A DNA stretch of 64,000 nt from Leptospira kobayashii (GCF_003114835.2 NZ_AP025028.1:1702001-1766000), one strand, 5' to 3'. Positions 8,368 to 17,798 are shown, counted from the stretch's first letter. The notes: generated by a model from the letters alone, not told the origin. A program made the numbers and translations.

Positions 8368-8790
8368 ATGTTCCTCTCGTGGAAAAAGGCTACAGTCGTA
8401 ACGACAACACTTGGATTCCTAGTGTTGGTAACCTGTGCCTCTTTTTCCAATGTTACAGGGATCTGTCCGATGGGGATGGCTTCCGTGGAAAAGCAGACGA
8501 TAGACTCGGATCTTTCTCCCTGCCACCCATCTTCCGAAAATGACAAAAATCAAGCCGGTTCCGAAAACAATTGCTGTGAGGAAAATGATGTCTCCGTTGT
8601 ATCGGTTGATACTTTTTTCAAAGACAGTGTAGTCGTCAAACCTCAGTTAGAGCCGATCCCTTTATTCTCATTCGATTTTCATTCTAATGATTTTTTGGTT
8701 TTTTCCCGGCTTTCCATTGCCGATTTAAAAGCGAAACCGCCTTTTTTCCATTCTCACCACCTCAGTATACTCCAAGTTTTCCTGATTTAA
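8368..8790 (+). CDS. Small secreted Cys/His-rich protein heading the Cu/Ag efflux operon
   Basis: The 140-residue product has a signal sequence (residues ~5-28, VVTTTLGFLVLVTCASF) and then a short Cys/Met/His-rich segment: CPMGM, LSPCHPSSEND and NNCCEEND. The C-terminal 60 residues are unremarkable. I know no named family. Its place at the head of a TolC-CusB-CusA operon and the soft-metal ligands suggest a periplasmic metal binder or sensor (inference). A similar small protein starts the second RND operon at 52589. ATG 8368 has no ribosome site, and the promoter places the transcript start almost on it. Confidence 0.6.
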   Translation: MFLSWKKATVVTTTLGFLVLVTCASFSNVTGICPMGMASVEKQTIDSDLSPCHPSSENDKNQAGSENNCCEENDVSVVSVDTFFKDSVVVKPQLEPIPLFSFDFHSNDFLVFSRLSIADLKAKPPFFHSHHLSILQVFLI

Positions 8791-8829
8791 AAAACGACTC
8801 GTTCTTTCCCTATTTTTAAGGAGAATTTT

Positions 8830-10197
8830 ATGAGACGTTTACACGCATTTTATACTTTTATATGTATATCCATATCCTTACCTTTGTTTGGTGAGAGTAG
8901 TGGATTGAGTGAAATTCTGGAGATACTGGCAAAGGATCATCCGGAATCCAAATCGCTGGCCGGGCTTACACATGCACATAAATCGCATTCCGAAGCATCA
9001 GGCATTCTTCCCGATCCGAAAATCGGTTTCGCTTATCGTAACTATCCGACTCGGAACGGATATTCATTGAATGATAGATCCTTGGATACTCCCACTATGA
9101 CGGGAGTCGAACTTTCCGTATCACAGGAATTTCCGTATCCGGGAAAGTTGGGAACGGAAAAACAGATTTCTAAAATCATGGAAGGGGAAGCGGGGTTATC
9201 CTATCAGGCAGGCGTAAATCGGATGTTAGGAGATCTTTTGATCAAACTGAACCGATTCAAACGTTTGGAACGGAAAAAACAATTCAATGCGGAAGTCGTT
9301 AAACTGCTGAATGCACAAGGAGCGGTTGCCGAAGGATATTATTCGTCCGGTAACATTCCTTTGACGGGAGTCATCAAGGTATCGATTTCCAAAACAGAAG
9401 CATTGGAAAGGGAAACCGAATATTCCACTGCTGATAAGGATTTGATCGCTCAATTGGAATACTTTCAAATACCCGATAAAGTCTCCGTAGCGGATCTTAA
9501 CGGGATTGATTTGGATTCGTTTTTAGAGAAAAGCCAAAAGAAAATCGAAGGATTGGTTTCGATTCGCAATTCGTCCGTTGAAAATGCACCGGAATACCGA
9601 ATCGCAGTCGCCGAAGAAAAAAGACTGAACGAACAGTCGAAGCTAACCAAATACACGATAGCTCCTCAAACGGAAGTTTTCTTTTCCTATATGAAACGAC
9701 GGTCCCAAACCTTCGCATTGGATAAAGGACCTTTGGATTTTGCCCCAATGGATGTAACCGAATATAGAGGAGATCTATTCAGTTTCGGGTTGAATATGAG
9801 GGTTCCCGTTTGGTCCGCGTTAAAGTGGGATTCTATTACGGGAGAAACGGAACATCTGGCAGTAGCCGGCAGAAACTCAGTAGATAAGATTCGTGCCGAA
9901 ATCACTTCCGAATTGAATCGAAGCATTGAGTCCTTACAAGGGTTATCCGGTCAAATCCAGATTATAGAGAAAAAATTACTGCCCGAAATGGAAAAAGCAG
10001 TTCGTGCCAGTTCGACTTTATATGCACCCGGAAAAACAAACTATCAGGATACACTGATCGCACAAACGGAAGTTTTGAATACAAAGATCCGTTTGGAAGA
10101 GATCAAAGAAAAAAAAGGAGAGATGATTTTGAACACTCTCAAGCTCTTAAGCCTGATCTATGAAGAGCCATCTTTACCAGTTCACACAAAACATTAA
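8830..10197 (+). CDS. TolC-family outer-membrane efflux protein (CusC/CzcC type)
   Basis: The 455-residue protein has a signal peptide and the long paired alpha-helices of the outer membrane efflux family: SGLSEILEILAKDHPESKSL near the start, ILPDPKIGFAYRNYP, LSVSQEFPYPGKLG, and in the second half LFSFGLNMRVPVW with VRASSTLYAPGKTNYQDTL. It forms the outer-membrane channel through which the RND pump of this operon expels metal ions. AAGGAG lies 7 nt before the ATG. It follows the small Cys/His protein by 39 bp. Confidence 0.88.
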   Translation: MRRLHAFYTFICISISLPLFGESSGLSEILEILAKDHPESKSLAGLTHAHKSHSEASGILPDPKIGFAYRNYPTRNGYSLNDRSLDTPTMTGVELSVSQEFPYPGKLGTEKQISKIMEGEAGLSYQAGVNRMLGDLLIKLNRFKRLERKKQFNAEVVKLLNAQGAVAEGYYSSGNIPLTGVIKVSISKTEALERETEYSTADKDLIAQLEYFQIPDKVSVADLNGIDLDSFLEKSQKKIEGLVSIRNSSVENAPEYRIAVAEEKRLNEQSKLTKYTIAPQTEVFFSYMKRRSQTFALDKGPLDFAPMDVTEYRGDLFSFGLNMRVPVWSALKWDSITGETEHLAVAGRNSVDKIRAEITSELNRSIESLQGLSGQIQIIEKKLLPEMEKAVRASSTLYAPGKTNYQDTLIAQTEVLNTKIRLEEIKEKKGEMILNTLKLLSLIYEEPSLPVHTKH

Positions 10198-10217
10198 CAG
10201 ATATATAGGAGATCATT

Positions 10218-10661
10218 ATGAAAGTTTTAATAACAGGTTTATTTCTATCGATTGCAGTGTCCGGTTCTTTGTTCGCTCATGCGGGAAAGGAAACTTTTGT
10301 TCTAGAAGAAGTCGCAAGGATTCATACGGAATTGTTCGAAGGAAAGACCGGAACAATAGATACTAAGAAATTAGTGGGGCTATTAAAAGAGGAAGCAGAC
10401 CGGAAAAAAGATACATCCGCTTTCAAACAGGCACTTCCTTTTGCGGAAAAACTGGGTAAGGTGACGGATGAAGAACAAAAAAGGGAATTATTTTACCGTC
10501 TTTCTTCCGAACTCGAACCGATCGTAGGACATCACGATCAGTCGGGAGTTTCCATTTTTTACTGTCCAATGGTTAAAAAGAAATGGATTGCCAAAGGAAA
10601 GGAAATTCACAATCCCTATCTCTCCAACATGAAGAACTGCGGGCAAATCCTCCATGATTGA
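10218..10661 (+). CDS. Periplasmic DUF3347-type metal-binding protein
   Basis: The 147-residue product has a signal peptide (cleavage after SLFA-HA) and an alpha-helical body, and ends with the signature YCPMVKKKWIAKGKEIHNPY...NCGQI typical of DUF3347. In many bacteria this domain is fused to the end of CusB-like adaptors; here it is a separate protein encoded immediately before the adaptor. CPM and C residues plus several His suggest Cu/Ag handling in the periplasm, perhaps delivery to CusB. The gene overlaps the next by 8 bp, so translation is coupled. Confidence 0.78.
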   Translation: MKVLITGLFLSIAVSGSLFAHAGKETFVLEEVARIHTELFEGKTGTIDTKKLVGLLKEEADRKKDTSAFKQALPFAEKLGKVTDEEQKRELFYRLSSELEPIVGHHDQSGVSIFYCPMVKKKWIAKGKEIHNPYLSNMKNCGQILHD

Positions 10662-11766
10662 ACATATGTTTAACGGTGTAATCGGCATTTGGCAAAGAAT
10701 TACAAGTCAAAGAAAAGGAAAAACCCTTTTTCTTATGATGACTGCTTTCTTAGTTCTATTCACTTTTTCCTGCGCGAAGAAAAAGGAAATCTACTATTGT
10801 CCGATGCATACTTTCTATACATCAGATCGTCCGGGAACTTGTCCTATTTGCAATATGGATCTTGTAAAAAAAGAGGATCATTCCGAACATTCCGATCATT
10901 CTCCGGAAATAACAATGAAGGAAGATGATCATGAGATGGATACCGGTAAGATCGGAAAATCTAATGCCGACGATTCGTCCGAAATTTATCTTTCTTCGGA
11001 AAAACAACAATCCATCGGTATTCGAACTGAACTTGTTAGTCGAAGAAATCTTATCAAAAAGATCAGCTTGTATTCGAGTGTTGCCTATGATCCCGAGCTT
11101 TATAATGCTCTATTGGAATACAAACAAGCGGTTCAGTCTTCCGGACTTCTTCCCGAATCGAGTTCTTCTCTTGGAATTGCGAACCTTCAATTGCGGCTGA
11201 AACAATTGGGATTGTCAACCGGGCAGATCCAAGTTTGGACTTCCGGTAGGAGAGATCCCTCCGAACTAATCATAGGCGGTAAATCCGGTCGGGCACATAT
11301 CTATTCTCAAGTATATGAGACCGAGCTTTCAATGGCAAAGCCGGGACTCAATATCCGCTTCAAAACCGATGTTTTTCCCGATAAGGAATTTCAAGGAAAA
11401 ATAAAAAGTATCGATAACATCGTGGATAAGAATAGCAGAACTTTGAGATTGCGAAGCGAGGTGATCGATCCGGGGCACATCTTGAAACCTCAAATGTTCG
11501 GAGAGGCGATGATCGAGATTTCTTTTCCGAAGTTATTGACCATTCCTACTTCCGCCGTTCTGGATACTGGCGTCCGCAAAATTGTTTATGTCCAGACAAA
11601 TGCGAATTCGTTTCGAGCTGTTACCGTAAAAATAGGCAGGAATGTGGATACTTGGAGTGAGGTCCTTTCCGGATTGGAAGAAGGGCAACAGGTCGTGTCC
11701 GAATCTACATTCCTGATCGATTCGGAAGCAAAAATCCGTTTCGGAAGCAATTCTCACAATCATTGA
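10654..11766 (+). CDS. cusB: CusB-like RND adaptor lipoprotein with N-terminal heavy-metal-binding domain
   Basis: A hydrophobic segment ends in the lipobox FTFSC (Cys ~40). It is followed by a heavy-metal-binding domain, YYCPMHTFYTSDRPGTCPIC, then MDL, and a His-rich linker. Residues ~105-365 form the membrane-fusion fold, with the barrel motif GKSGRAHIYSQVYETELSMA, the strand GKIKSIDNIVDKNSRTLRLR and the end GLEEGQQVVSESTFLIDSEAK. The alpha-hairpin is short, which makes it smaller (370) than many CusB. ATG 10654 overlaps the previous gene; ATG 10735, just before the lipobox, is an alternative. It links the pump to the TolC channel and probably passes Cu/Ag on. Confidence 0.86.
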   Translation: MIEHMFNGVIGIWQRITSQRKGKTLFLMMTAFLVLFTFSCAKKKEIYYCPMHTFYTSDRPGTCPICNMDLVKKEDHSEHSDHSPEITMKEDDHEMDTGKIGKSNADDSSEIYLSSEKQQSIGIRTELVSRRNLIKKISLYSSVAYDPELYNALLEYKQAVQSSGLLPESSSSLGIANLQLRLKQLGLSTGQIQVWTSGRRDPSELIIGGKSGRAHIYSQVYETELSMAKPGLNIRFKTDVFPDKEFQGKIKSIDNIVDKNSRTLRLRSEVIDPGHILKPQMFGEAMIEISFPKLLTIPTSAVLDTGVRKIVYVQTNANSFRAVTVKIGRNVDTWSEVLSGLEEGQQVVSESTFLIDSEAKIRFGSNSHNH

Positions 11767-11780
11767 AAGGTGAAATAAAG

Positions 11781-14700
11781 ATGATACGTTCTATTATAAA
11801 ATTTTCCGCATATAATAAATATTTAATACTTCTTCTAACTCTGGTGATGCTGATAGCTTCCTACGTTGCGATGAAGACAATTTCATTGGATGCGATACCC
11901 GATCTTTCCGACACACAAGTGATCATATATTCCCGTTGGGATCGAAGCCCGGATATCATCGAAGATCAGGTTACTTATCCGATCGTAACATCATTATTAG
12001 GTGCACCTAAAATCAAAGTGGTAAGGGGATTTTCCGATTTCGGATTTTCTTATGTGTATGTAATCTTCCAGGATGGAACGGATATCTATTGGGCAAGATC
12101 CAGAGTGATCGAGTATTTATCCAGAATTCAGCCGCTTTTGCCTGCCGGTGTCAAAACCGAGTTAGGACCGGATGCAAGTGCGGTAGGTTGGGTCTTCCAG
12201 TATGCGTTAGTTGATAAAACGGGGAATAACTCTCTTGCGGATTTAAGAACCTATCAGGACTTTCATTTGAGATATCTTCTTAATTCGGTTCCCGGAGTTT
12301 CCGAAGTTGCAGGAATCGGCGGTTTTAAAAAGCAATATCAGATTACAGTGAATCCAAGTGCATTACGTTCTTATAATATAGGATTTGAAACGATTGTTCA
12401 GAAAATCAGAGAAAGCAATCAAGAGACGGGAGGACGATTGGTAGAACTCTCGGGAGCCGAGTATATGGTTCGGGGGAGAGGCTATTTAACTTCTCTTTCG
12501 GATATTGAAAATATTCCTCTCGCAACGGATATGAACGGAATTCCCGTTTTGTTAAGGAACGTCGCTTCCGTTGGTTTCGGTCCTGATATCAGAAGAGGAG
12601 TCGCGGATCTGGACGGAGAAGGGGATGTCGTTGGTGGAACTATTGTCATGCGGCATGGAGAAAACGCACTGACCGTAATTGACAGAGTCAAAAACAAACT
12701 TGAAGAAATCAAAAATAGCCTTCCGAAAGGAGCCGAATTGATTACCACTTATGACAGATCGGAACTCATAGATCATGCCATATCGAATTTACAGTTCAAA
12801 CTCATGGAAGAAATGTTGATTGTTTCGTTTGTAATTCTGATTTTCCTTTGGCATTTCCCATCGGCAATCATACCGATTTTAACGATTCCCATTTCAGTCA
12901 TCATTTCATTTATTCCCATGAATCTTTTGGACATTAATGCAAACATAATGTCTTTATCCGGAATGGCGATATCCATCGGAGTTTTGGTGGATGGTGCCAT
13001 CGTAGAGGTGGAGAATGCCTATAAAAAATTAGAGGAGTGGGAATCGGGTGGCCGGGTAGGTGACTATCATACGGTTCGTTTGGAGGCGTTACTGGAAGTA
13101 GGTCCTTCGGTATTTTTCTCACTGCTTGTCATTGCAGTCGCATTCCTTCCTATCTTTACACTTGTCGATCAGGAAGGACGATTGTTTCGACCATTAGCAT
13201 ATTCTAAAAATATTGCAATGGCGGTCGCTGCAGTTCTTGCTATAACTCTTGATCCGGCTTTTCGAATGCTTTTTACAAGAATGGAGCCTTTCCGATTTAA
13301 GAGCGCTCTCCTTTCCAAAGTAGCCACAACTCTTTTAGTGGGAAAATATTATCCGGAGAAAAAACATCCGGTCAGCAAAGTCCTTTTCAAATATTATGAG
13401 CCTGTATGCCGGCTGGTTTTGCATAAGCCGAAGACGATCATTGTTTCTTCATTTGCACTGGTGATTTTGACTATACCGGTTTATTTTCATCTTGGATCGG
13501 AGTTTATGCCCGAGCTTTACGAAGAATCTTTTCTTTATATGCCTACGACATTGCCTGGGATTTCCGTTTCCGAGGCGGAGAAATTGATGACCGCAATGGA
13601 TAAGAGACTGAAATCTTTTCCCGAAGTGAAGAGGGTGTTTGGAAAAGCGGGGCGTTCCGATACCGCAACCGATTCCGCACCTTTCTCAATGATGGAGACT
13701 GTGATTCTTTTGAAACCCAAGGAGGAGTGGAGCAAGGCGGAAAGATTTTATTCGAATTGGCCTCGTGCACTGCAACTTCCTTTTTTACCTTTCGTTTCTG
13801 ATCACCTAACAAAAGATGAACTAATTGCAAAGATGAATCAGTCGATGCAATTTCCCGGTGCTACCAATGCCTGGACCATGCCGATTAAAACAAGAATTGA
13901 TATGTTGAGTACGGGAATGAGGACTCCCATCGGAATCAAAGTGTTAGGAACTTCTTTGGAGGAAATCGAACGCATCGGTATTGAAATCGAAACTTTATTA
14001 AAAACGGATAAAGATGTCAGAAGTATTTTTGCCGAAAGAACAGCGGGAGGATACTTTTTAGATATAGAAATGAAGCGGGAGAAGTTAGCTAGGTATAATA
14101 TTTCCATCGAAGCTGCCGAGCAGATCGTAGTTGCTGCCATCGGAGGAGAACCTGTAACTCAAACATTCGAAGGAAGGGAACGTTTTTCGGTAAACATACG
14201 TTATCCGAGAGAATTGAGAGACTCAATTGAGAAAATCAGGTCCATATTGGTTCCTACAGGAGAATTCGGTCATATACCCATTTCCGAGATTGCAGAGATA
14301 AGGACAAAAACAGGCCCTTCCATGATTCGGGATGAAAGCGGATTTTTGGCGGGATATGTTTATGTTGATCCTTCCACTTCGGATATAGGGGGATTTGTCG
14401 ATCGGGCAAAACAAATTGTCGCGGCGTCCATCAAATTACCGACCGGCTATTCGATCGTTTGGAGCGGACAGTACGAAAATATGCTTCGTGTCAGGGAAAG
14501 AATGAAATACATTCTACCTCTAACCGTTTTTATCATTTTTCTTCTACTTTACTTCAATACCAAATCTTATGCAAAAACTTTGATCGTTTTACTCGCTGTT
14601 CCATTTTCACTGATCGGTGCAATCGGTATGCTCTATCTATTGGATTATCAAATTTCCATTGCAGTTTGGGTCGGTATGATTGCGCTTATGGGTTTGGATG

Positions 14701-15062
14701 CGGAAACAGGAGTATTTATGTTACTCTATTTGGATCTTTCTTATGAAGATGCGAGAAAGAAAGGGCGACTTCGCAATCAGGAAGAGTTGATCGAAGCGAT
14801 TGTTCACGGAGCAGTTCATAGAGTAAGACCTAAGATAATGACTGTTATGGCGGCAATGATGGGGCTATTGCCCATTATGTGGTCGCAAGGCACAGGAGCC
14901 GATGTAATGAAGAGAATCGCAGCTCCGATGGTTGGGGGACTTGTAACTAGTTTTATTCTGGAGCTGCTAGTCTATCCTCCCATCTATCTTCTTTGGAAAA
15001 AAACTAAAACGGATTTTATAGATTATCCTTTGGAGAAGATAACTTCGAGCGATAATTCTTAA
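11781..15062 (+). CDS. cusA: CusA-like copper/silver RND efflux pump
   Basis: This ~1,093-residue protein has the twelve-helix RND layout with two large periplasmic loops. The helix-4 proton-relay motif ISIGVLVDGAIVEVENAYKKL (~residue 402) is of the heavy-metal type. The three Met that bind Cu(I)/Ag(I) in CusA align: LYMPTTLPG (~585), APFSMMETV (~636) and DMLSTGMRTPIG (~707), as does the block VFGKAGRSDTATDSAP. That points to Cu/Ag rather than Co/Zn/Cd. I start at ATG 11781, with AGGTGA upstream; the frame is open to a TTG 18 bp earlier. Last gene of the operon; its stop overlaps the convergent gene by 4 bp. Confidence 0.92.
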   Translation: MIRSIIKFSAYNKYLILLLTLVMLIASYVAMKTISLDAIPDLSDTQVIIYSRWDRSPDIIEDQVTYPIVTSLLGAPKIKVVRGFSDFGFSYVYVIFQDGTDIYWARSRVIEYLSRIQPLLPAGVKTELGPDASAVGWVFQYALVDKTGNNSLADLRTYQDFHLRYLLNSVPGVSEVAGIGGFKKQYQITVNPSALRSYNIGFETIVQKIRESNQETGGRLVELSGAEYMVRGRGYLTSLSDIENIPLATDMNGIPVLLRNVASVGFGPDIRRGVADLDGEGDVVGGTIVMRHGENALTVIDRVKNKLEEIKNSLPKGAELITTYDRSELIDHAISNLQFKLMEEMLIVSFVILIFLWHFPSAIIPILTIPISVIISFIPMNLLDINANIMSLSGMAISIGVLVDGAIVEVENAYKKLEEWESGGRVGDYHTVRLEALLEVGPSVFFSLLVIAVAFLPIFTLVDQEGRLFRPLAYSKNIAMAVAAVLAITLDPAFRMLFTRMEPFRFKSALLSKVATTLLVGKYYPEKKHPVSKVLFKYYEPVCRLVLHKPKTIIVSSFALVILTIPVYFHLGSEFMPELYEESFLYMPTTLPGISVSEAEKLMTAMDKRLKSFPEVKRVFGKAGRSDTATDSAPFSMMETVILLKPKEEWSKAERFYSNWPRALQLPFLPFVSDHLTKDELIAKMNQSMQFPGATNAWTMPIKTRIDMLSTGMRTPIGIKVLGTSLEEIERIGIEIETLLKTDKDVRSIFAERTAGGYFLDIEMKREKLARYNISIEAAEQIVVAAIGGEPVTQTFEGRERFSVNIRYPRELRDSIEKIRSILVPTGEFGHIPISEIAEIRTKTGPSMIRDESGFLAGYVYVDPSTSDIGGFVDRAKQIVAASIKLPTGYSIVWSGQYENMLRVRERMKYILPLTVFIIFLLLYFNTKSYAKTLIVLLAVPFSLIGAIGMLYLLDYQISIAVWVGMIALMGLDAETGVFMLLYLDLSYEDARKKGRLRNQEELIEAIVHGAVHRVRPKIMTVMAAMMGLLPIMWSQGTGADVMKRIAAPMVGGLVTSFILELLVYPPIYLLWKKTKTDFIDYPLEKITSSDNS

Positions 15063-15661
15063 CCTTTTAGTTCAGAGCCGGATAGTGCCTGATAAAACTT
15101 TTTTCGCTCGGTTTCCGCATCATTCAGGAAATCCCGGGCGAATTTGTTTATATCATTCATGATCGTATCGTACGTTTTGTTTTCCAGATCATTTATCGTC
15201 TTCTTTTCTTCTGCGAATTTTTCTTTGATCAAAGCCTGGATTATTTTTTTATTCCAAAAATAAATCCTTTCTTGTTTTTCTTTTCCGTCGGGTTCACCGC
15301 TATAAATATAAATAAAAAGGAGCTCCTTGTTTTTGAAATAATATTCATACTCTGCCCAATAACCTTCTTCACCGCGCGAAAATTTCAGAAGTATCAGGTC
15401 ATGGGAAGAGTTGAGGTATCCCGTATAATTGACATGATCCATATAGGAACCTTCGTAAGGTTTTGGCGGTTGCCAGGTAACTTTTCTTTCCCGGTATGAT
15501 CCAAGTTCCGAATTTATTTTTTGATATTCTTTTCTTATATTACCAATCTGATCCTGCTTGTTCGTTTGCGCATAGAGAGAATGGCTCAAAACATAAATCG
15601 AAAATATGATTGATAAAAAGAAAGATCCGGCTACCGGTTTCAAACCAATGGTTGACTTCAT
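15059..15661 (-). CDS. Secreted protein of unknown function
   Basis: The 200-residue product has a clear signal peptide (residues ~10-32, ending LSHSLYAQT) and then a hydrophilic, Lys/Glu-rich body with many aromatic residues (YWAEYEYYFKNKELLFIYIY). No family was recognised. The second half is helical and charged (EKKTINDLENKTYDTIMNDI). It converges on the CusA gene and lies downstream of the FecR-domain lipoprotein on the same strand, 30 bp away, so the two may be cotranscribed and act together in the periplasm (inference). Confidence 0.65.
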   Translation of the reverse strand: MKSTIGLKPVAGSFFLSIIFSIYVLSHSLYAQTNKQDQIGNIRKEYQKINSELGSYRERKVTWQPPKPYEGSYMDHVNYTGYLNSSHDLILLKFSRGEEGYWAEYEYYFKNKELLFIYIYSGEPDGKEKQERIYFWNKKIIQALIKEKFAEEKKTINDLENKTYDTIMNDINKFARDFLNDAETERKKFYQALSGSELKG

Positions 15662-15691
15662 AAATTAAACGTTACTGATTGATTTGCAAAA

Positions 15692-16399
15692 CTATTTCAG
15701 CTCCGCAAATTTTTTTTCAGCAAGTTGCATAACAAGTGCAAACTGTTCTTGGGTTAGTTTGTTTTGTTTACCCAGTTTACTGGAACTCAATTCGCTATGG
15801 TCATGTACATAAGGTATGTTTAACGCTTTCAGATCTTCAGGAAAGATGTAGATGATCTTATCATTTTTGACGAACGCTAGGTAATCCCTGTCATTGACCC
15901 GTCCCGAATTGTTTTTGAGACTTTTTAAATCAACTTCTCCTTCGCAATGGCAGGTCAAGGACATGTCGCCCACTACGAAAGTGAAAAATGTTGTACCACG
16001 AACTCCTGCCACCGAAGTAGGGGTCTTCAGATTTAATGTCGCATCTTTTTGTAATTTAGCGGACCTCAGCCAGGATCTCCCGCTATTCAATATCAATTCT
16101 TTATTCTTACCTGTGTCTACAAATTGGAATTCTGAATTTGATTGGATTTCTATGATCGTTTCTTCTTCTCCGAATTCGACGATCGCCGCTGATTTTTCGC
16201 CGGATCGGAGAGTGTCTCCTTTTTGGATCGGATCGCCGGTTTTTGCAGAAATTTTGTTTCCGGATCTTTCTATTGTTATGTTACCTAAAGTGAAGGTAAG
16301 AATTCCTTCTGTCGTGTTCTTCGGCTTAGCGCAGTTGCTTATCATTGCAAATGCAAGAATGAATGTGAAAGTACAGCGGATCGTTGTCTTTTTGTTCAT
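15692..16399 (-). CDS. FecR-domain lipoprotein (LipL45-like)
   Basis: Signal peptide with lipobox MISNC (Cys ~23). Residues ~35-140 match the FecR domain: GNITIERSGNKISAKTGDPI, then QKGDTLRSGEKSAAIVEF, and the hallmark LKTPTSVAGVRGTTFFTF. LipL45-like leptospiral lipoproteins have the same plan. The C-terminal part contains CHCEGEVDL and a helical tail. In siderophore systems FecR is a signal relay, but here no sigma factor or TonB receptor is adjacent, so a structural or ligand-sensing envelope role is as likely. It lies upstream of the 15059 gene on the same strand. Confidence 0.8.
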   Translation of the reverse strand: MNKKTTIRCTFTFILAFAMISNCAKPKNTTEGILTFTLGNITIERSGNKISAKTGDPIQKGDTLRSGEKSAAIVEFGEEETIIEIQSNSEFQFVDTGKNKELILNSGRSWLRSAKLQKDATLNLKTPTSVAGVRGTTFFTFVVGDMSLTCHCEGEVDLKSLKNNSGRVNDRDYLAFVKNDKIIYIFPEDLKALNIPYVHDHSELSSSKLGKQNKLTQEQFALVMQLAEKKFAELK

Positions 16400-16490
16400 A
16401 AGTTCCCTTCGAAATTAATTGCGGTTTATGAACAATAATCATGACCTAAATCCATTTCTTGAATAGAAAAAAAATTAGGTGGATTTGAAT

Positions 16491-16590
16491 TTTTGAGGAC
16501 TTGGGAGCCTATCCCCATCCCACACTTCCCCCCCCCCAAAAAAAAAATTCCCTCTCAGGAGCAGACTCCTTAACAAGGCAAGGTGTCAAT
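16491..16590 (+). repeat. Dispersed repeat, copy 1, with a C10A10 tract
   Basis: TTTTGAGGACTTGGGAGCCT and the next ~15 bases recur exactly at 23904-23938. The following ~60 bp are similar in both places (…GCAGAC.CCTTA..AA.GCAAGGTGTCA). This copy contains ten C followed by ten A (16528-16547). The remaining ~580 bp gap (16400-16982) shows no gene. Confidence 0.6.
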
Positions 16591-16982
16591 GCCGATGAAT
16601 GAACCTTCGAACAGCGGATGAGTGCGGAGATTCCTCCTCGGGACCATTTATCTGCCAGTTAACCGCTGTTTTCCTGTTTGTTTTGAAAAAGGCATATAAC
16701 AAGTGGGATAAAGATGGATGGCTAAATGGATATTAAAGTATAAAAAACCATAAATTTTCACAACTAAGCAAAGGTTATTCGGTTATCGTTGGGGATAATC
16801 CTAATTTTATAAAAGCAATAGTTTGTTGTTTATGTCATTTTTGTTAGTCTCACTTTTTTTCTTTACAAAATAAATTACCTACATGCAACTAGGCTGGCCC
16901 CCGATCCGTTATAGGTCGGATTATAATATGAAAATGGAATTATATATTGATAATATATAAATTTAACACGAGGTAATGTACG

Positions 16983-17576
16983 ATGCCGGCAACATTAAAA
17001 ACAAGCAACACAGCGAATTACAAATGGATATACGATGACAGGGGATCGGGAGCAGATCACTGTGGGGTATTCTGGAGACCGGTGCCGACAGATAGCAGTT
17101 GGCACATATTAGGGGATTATGTACAAAGAGTAAGCCACTATCCCAGTCATGGCAAACCGGAACCGAGAACTTCCATAGAAATCGTTAAAGTCGAAGGAGA
17201 AGATGATCCGGATTTTCCTTTGTTAAAGGAACCGGTAGAGTATATACAAGTATGGAATGATAAAGATAGTGGAGGAGATTATAACGGCGCTATTTGGTGG
17301 CCGAAACCTCCGGATGGTTATCGCTCGTTAGGTCATGTCGTTACCAAAGGTTATGATGCTCCGAAGACTGATATTATACGTTGCGTTCGGCGAGACTATT
17401 GCCGGCTTGGTGAGTTGAATGAGCTCACACAAATTTGGAGTGATCGCGGCTCAGGTGCTAAAAAAAGCGTAGATACTTACAGAGTGAAGGAAATGAATAC
17501 TTTTTACGCACAGTCAAATTTCGATAAGCCGAACGGAGTCTTTTATGTTTTGAAAGAGGCTTTGTTGGTGCTTTGA
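16983..17576 (+). CDS. Vps62/DUF946-like repeat protein
   Basis: The 197-residue protein contains three copies of a W-x-D-x-x-SG motif: WIYDDRGSGADHCGVFW, VWNDKDSGGDYNGAIWWPKP followed by GYRSLGHVV, and IWSDRGSGAKKSVDTY. This is the pattern of the Vps62/DUF946 group, a beta-prism-like domain also found in plants, fungi and scattered bacteria, sometimes with membrane-active proteins. There is no signal peptide. The ATG follows CGAGGTAATGTACG, an acceptable ribosome site. It stands alone between a repeat and a broken lipoprotein gene. Function unknown. Confidence 0.7.
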   Translation: MPATLKTSNTANYKWIYDDRGSGADHCGVFWRPVPTDSSWHILGDYVQRVSHYPSHGKPEPRTSIEIVKVEGEDDPDFPLLKEPVEYIQVWNDKDSGGDYNGAIWWPKPPDGYRSLGHVVTKGYDAPKTDIIRCVRRDYCRLGELNELTQIWSDRGSGAKKSVDTYRVKEMNTFYAQSNFDKPNGVFYVLKEALLVL

Positions 17577-17644
17577 GAGAAAGAATGTTTGAGGATGTGG
17601 TAGCGAAGTAGAGAAAGGAATCGAACGTTTCGCATTCCCCGTTC

Positions 17645-17676
17645 TTTTTCGCGCAACATCGTGTTGCGACGAAAAA
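17645..17676. repeat. Strong inverted repeat (hairpin)
   Basis: TTTTTCG-CGCAACA, a TCG loop, then TGTTGCG-A-CGAAAAA: 14 paired bases with one bulge. It lies 70 bp after the Vps62-like gene, and T residues sit on both flanks, so it could end transcription from either side. Confidence 0.55.
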
Positions 17677-17798
17677 ACTTCGGCCATCCTTGGCCTCCGT
17701 TACCGCGAGAAACGTTTCACTTGGTTTTGATCTAATATTGGTTTGATGGAGGTATTTACAGGGTTGATGCACTTACTTGCACATCAACCGTATATTAT

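Noticed and set aside
17458..17772. 104-codon frame opposite the Vps62-like gene
   Set aside because: It overlaps a well supported gene and a hairpin, and has no protein-like features.
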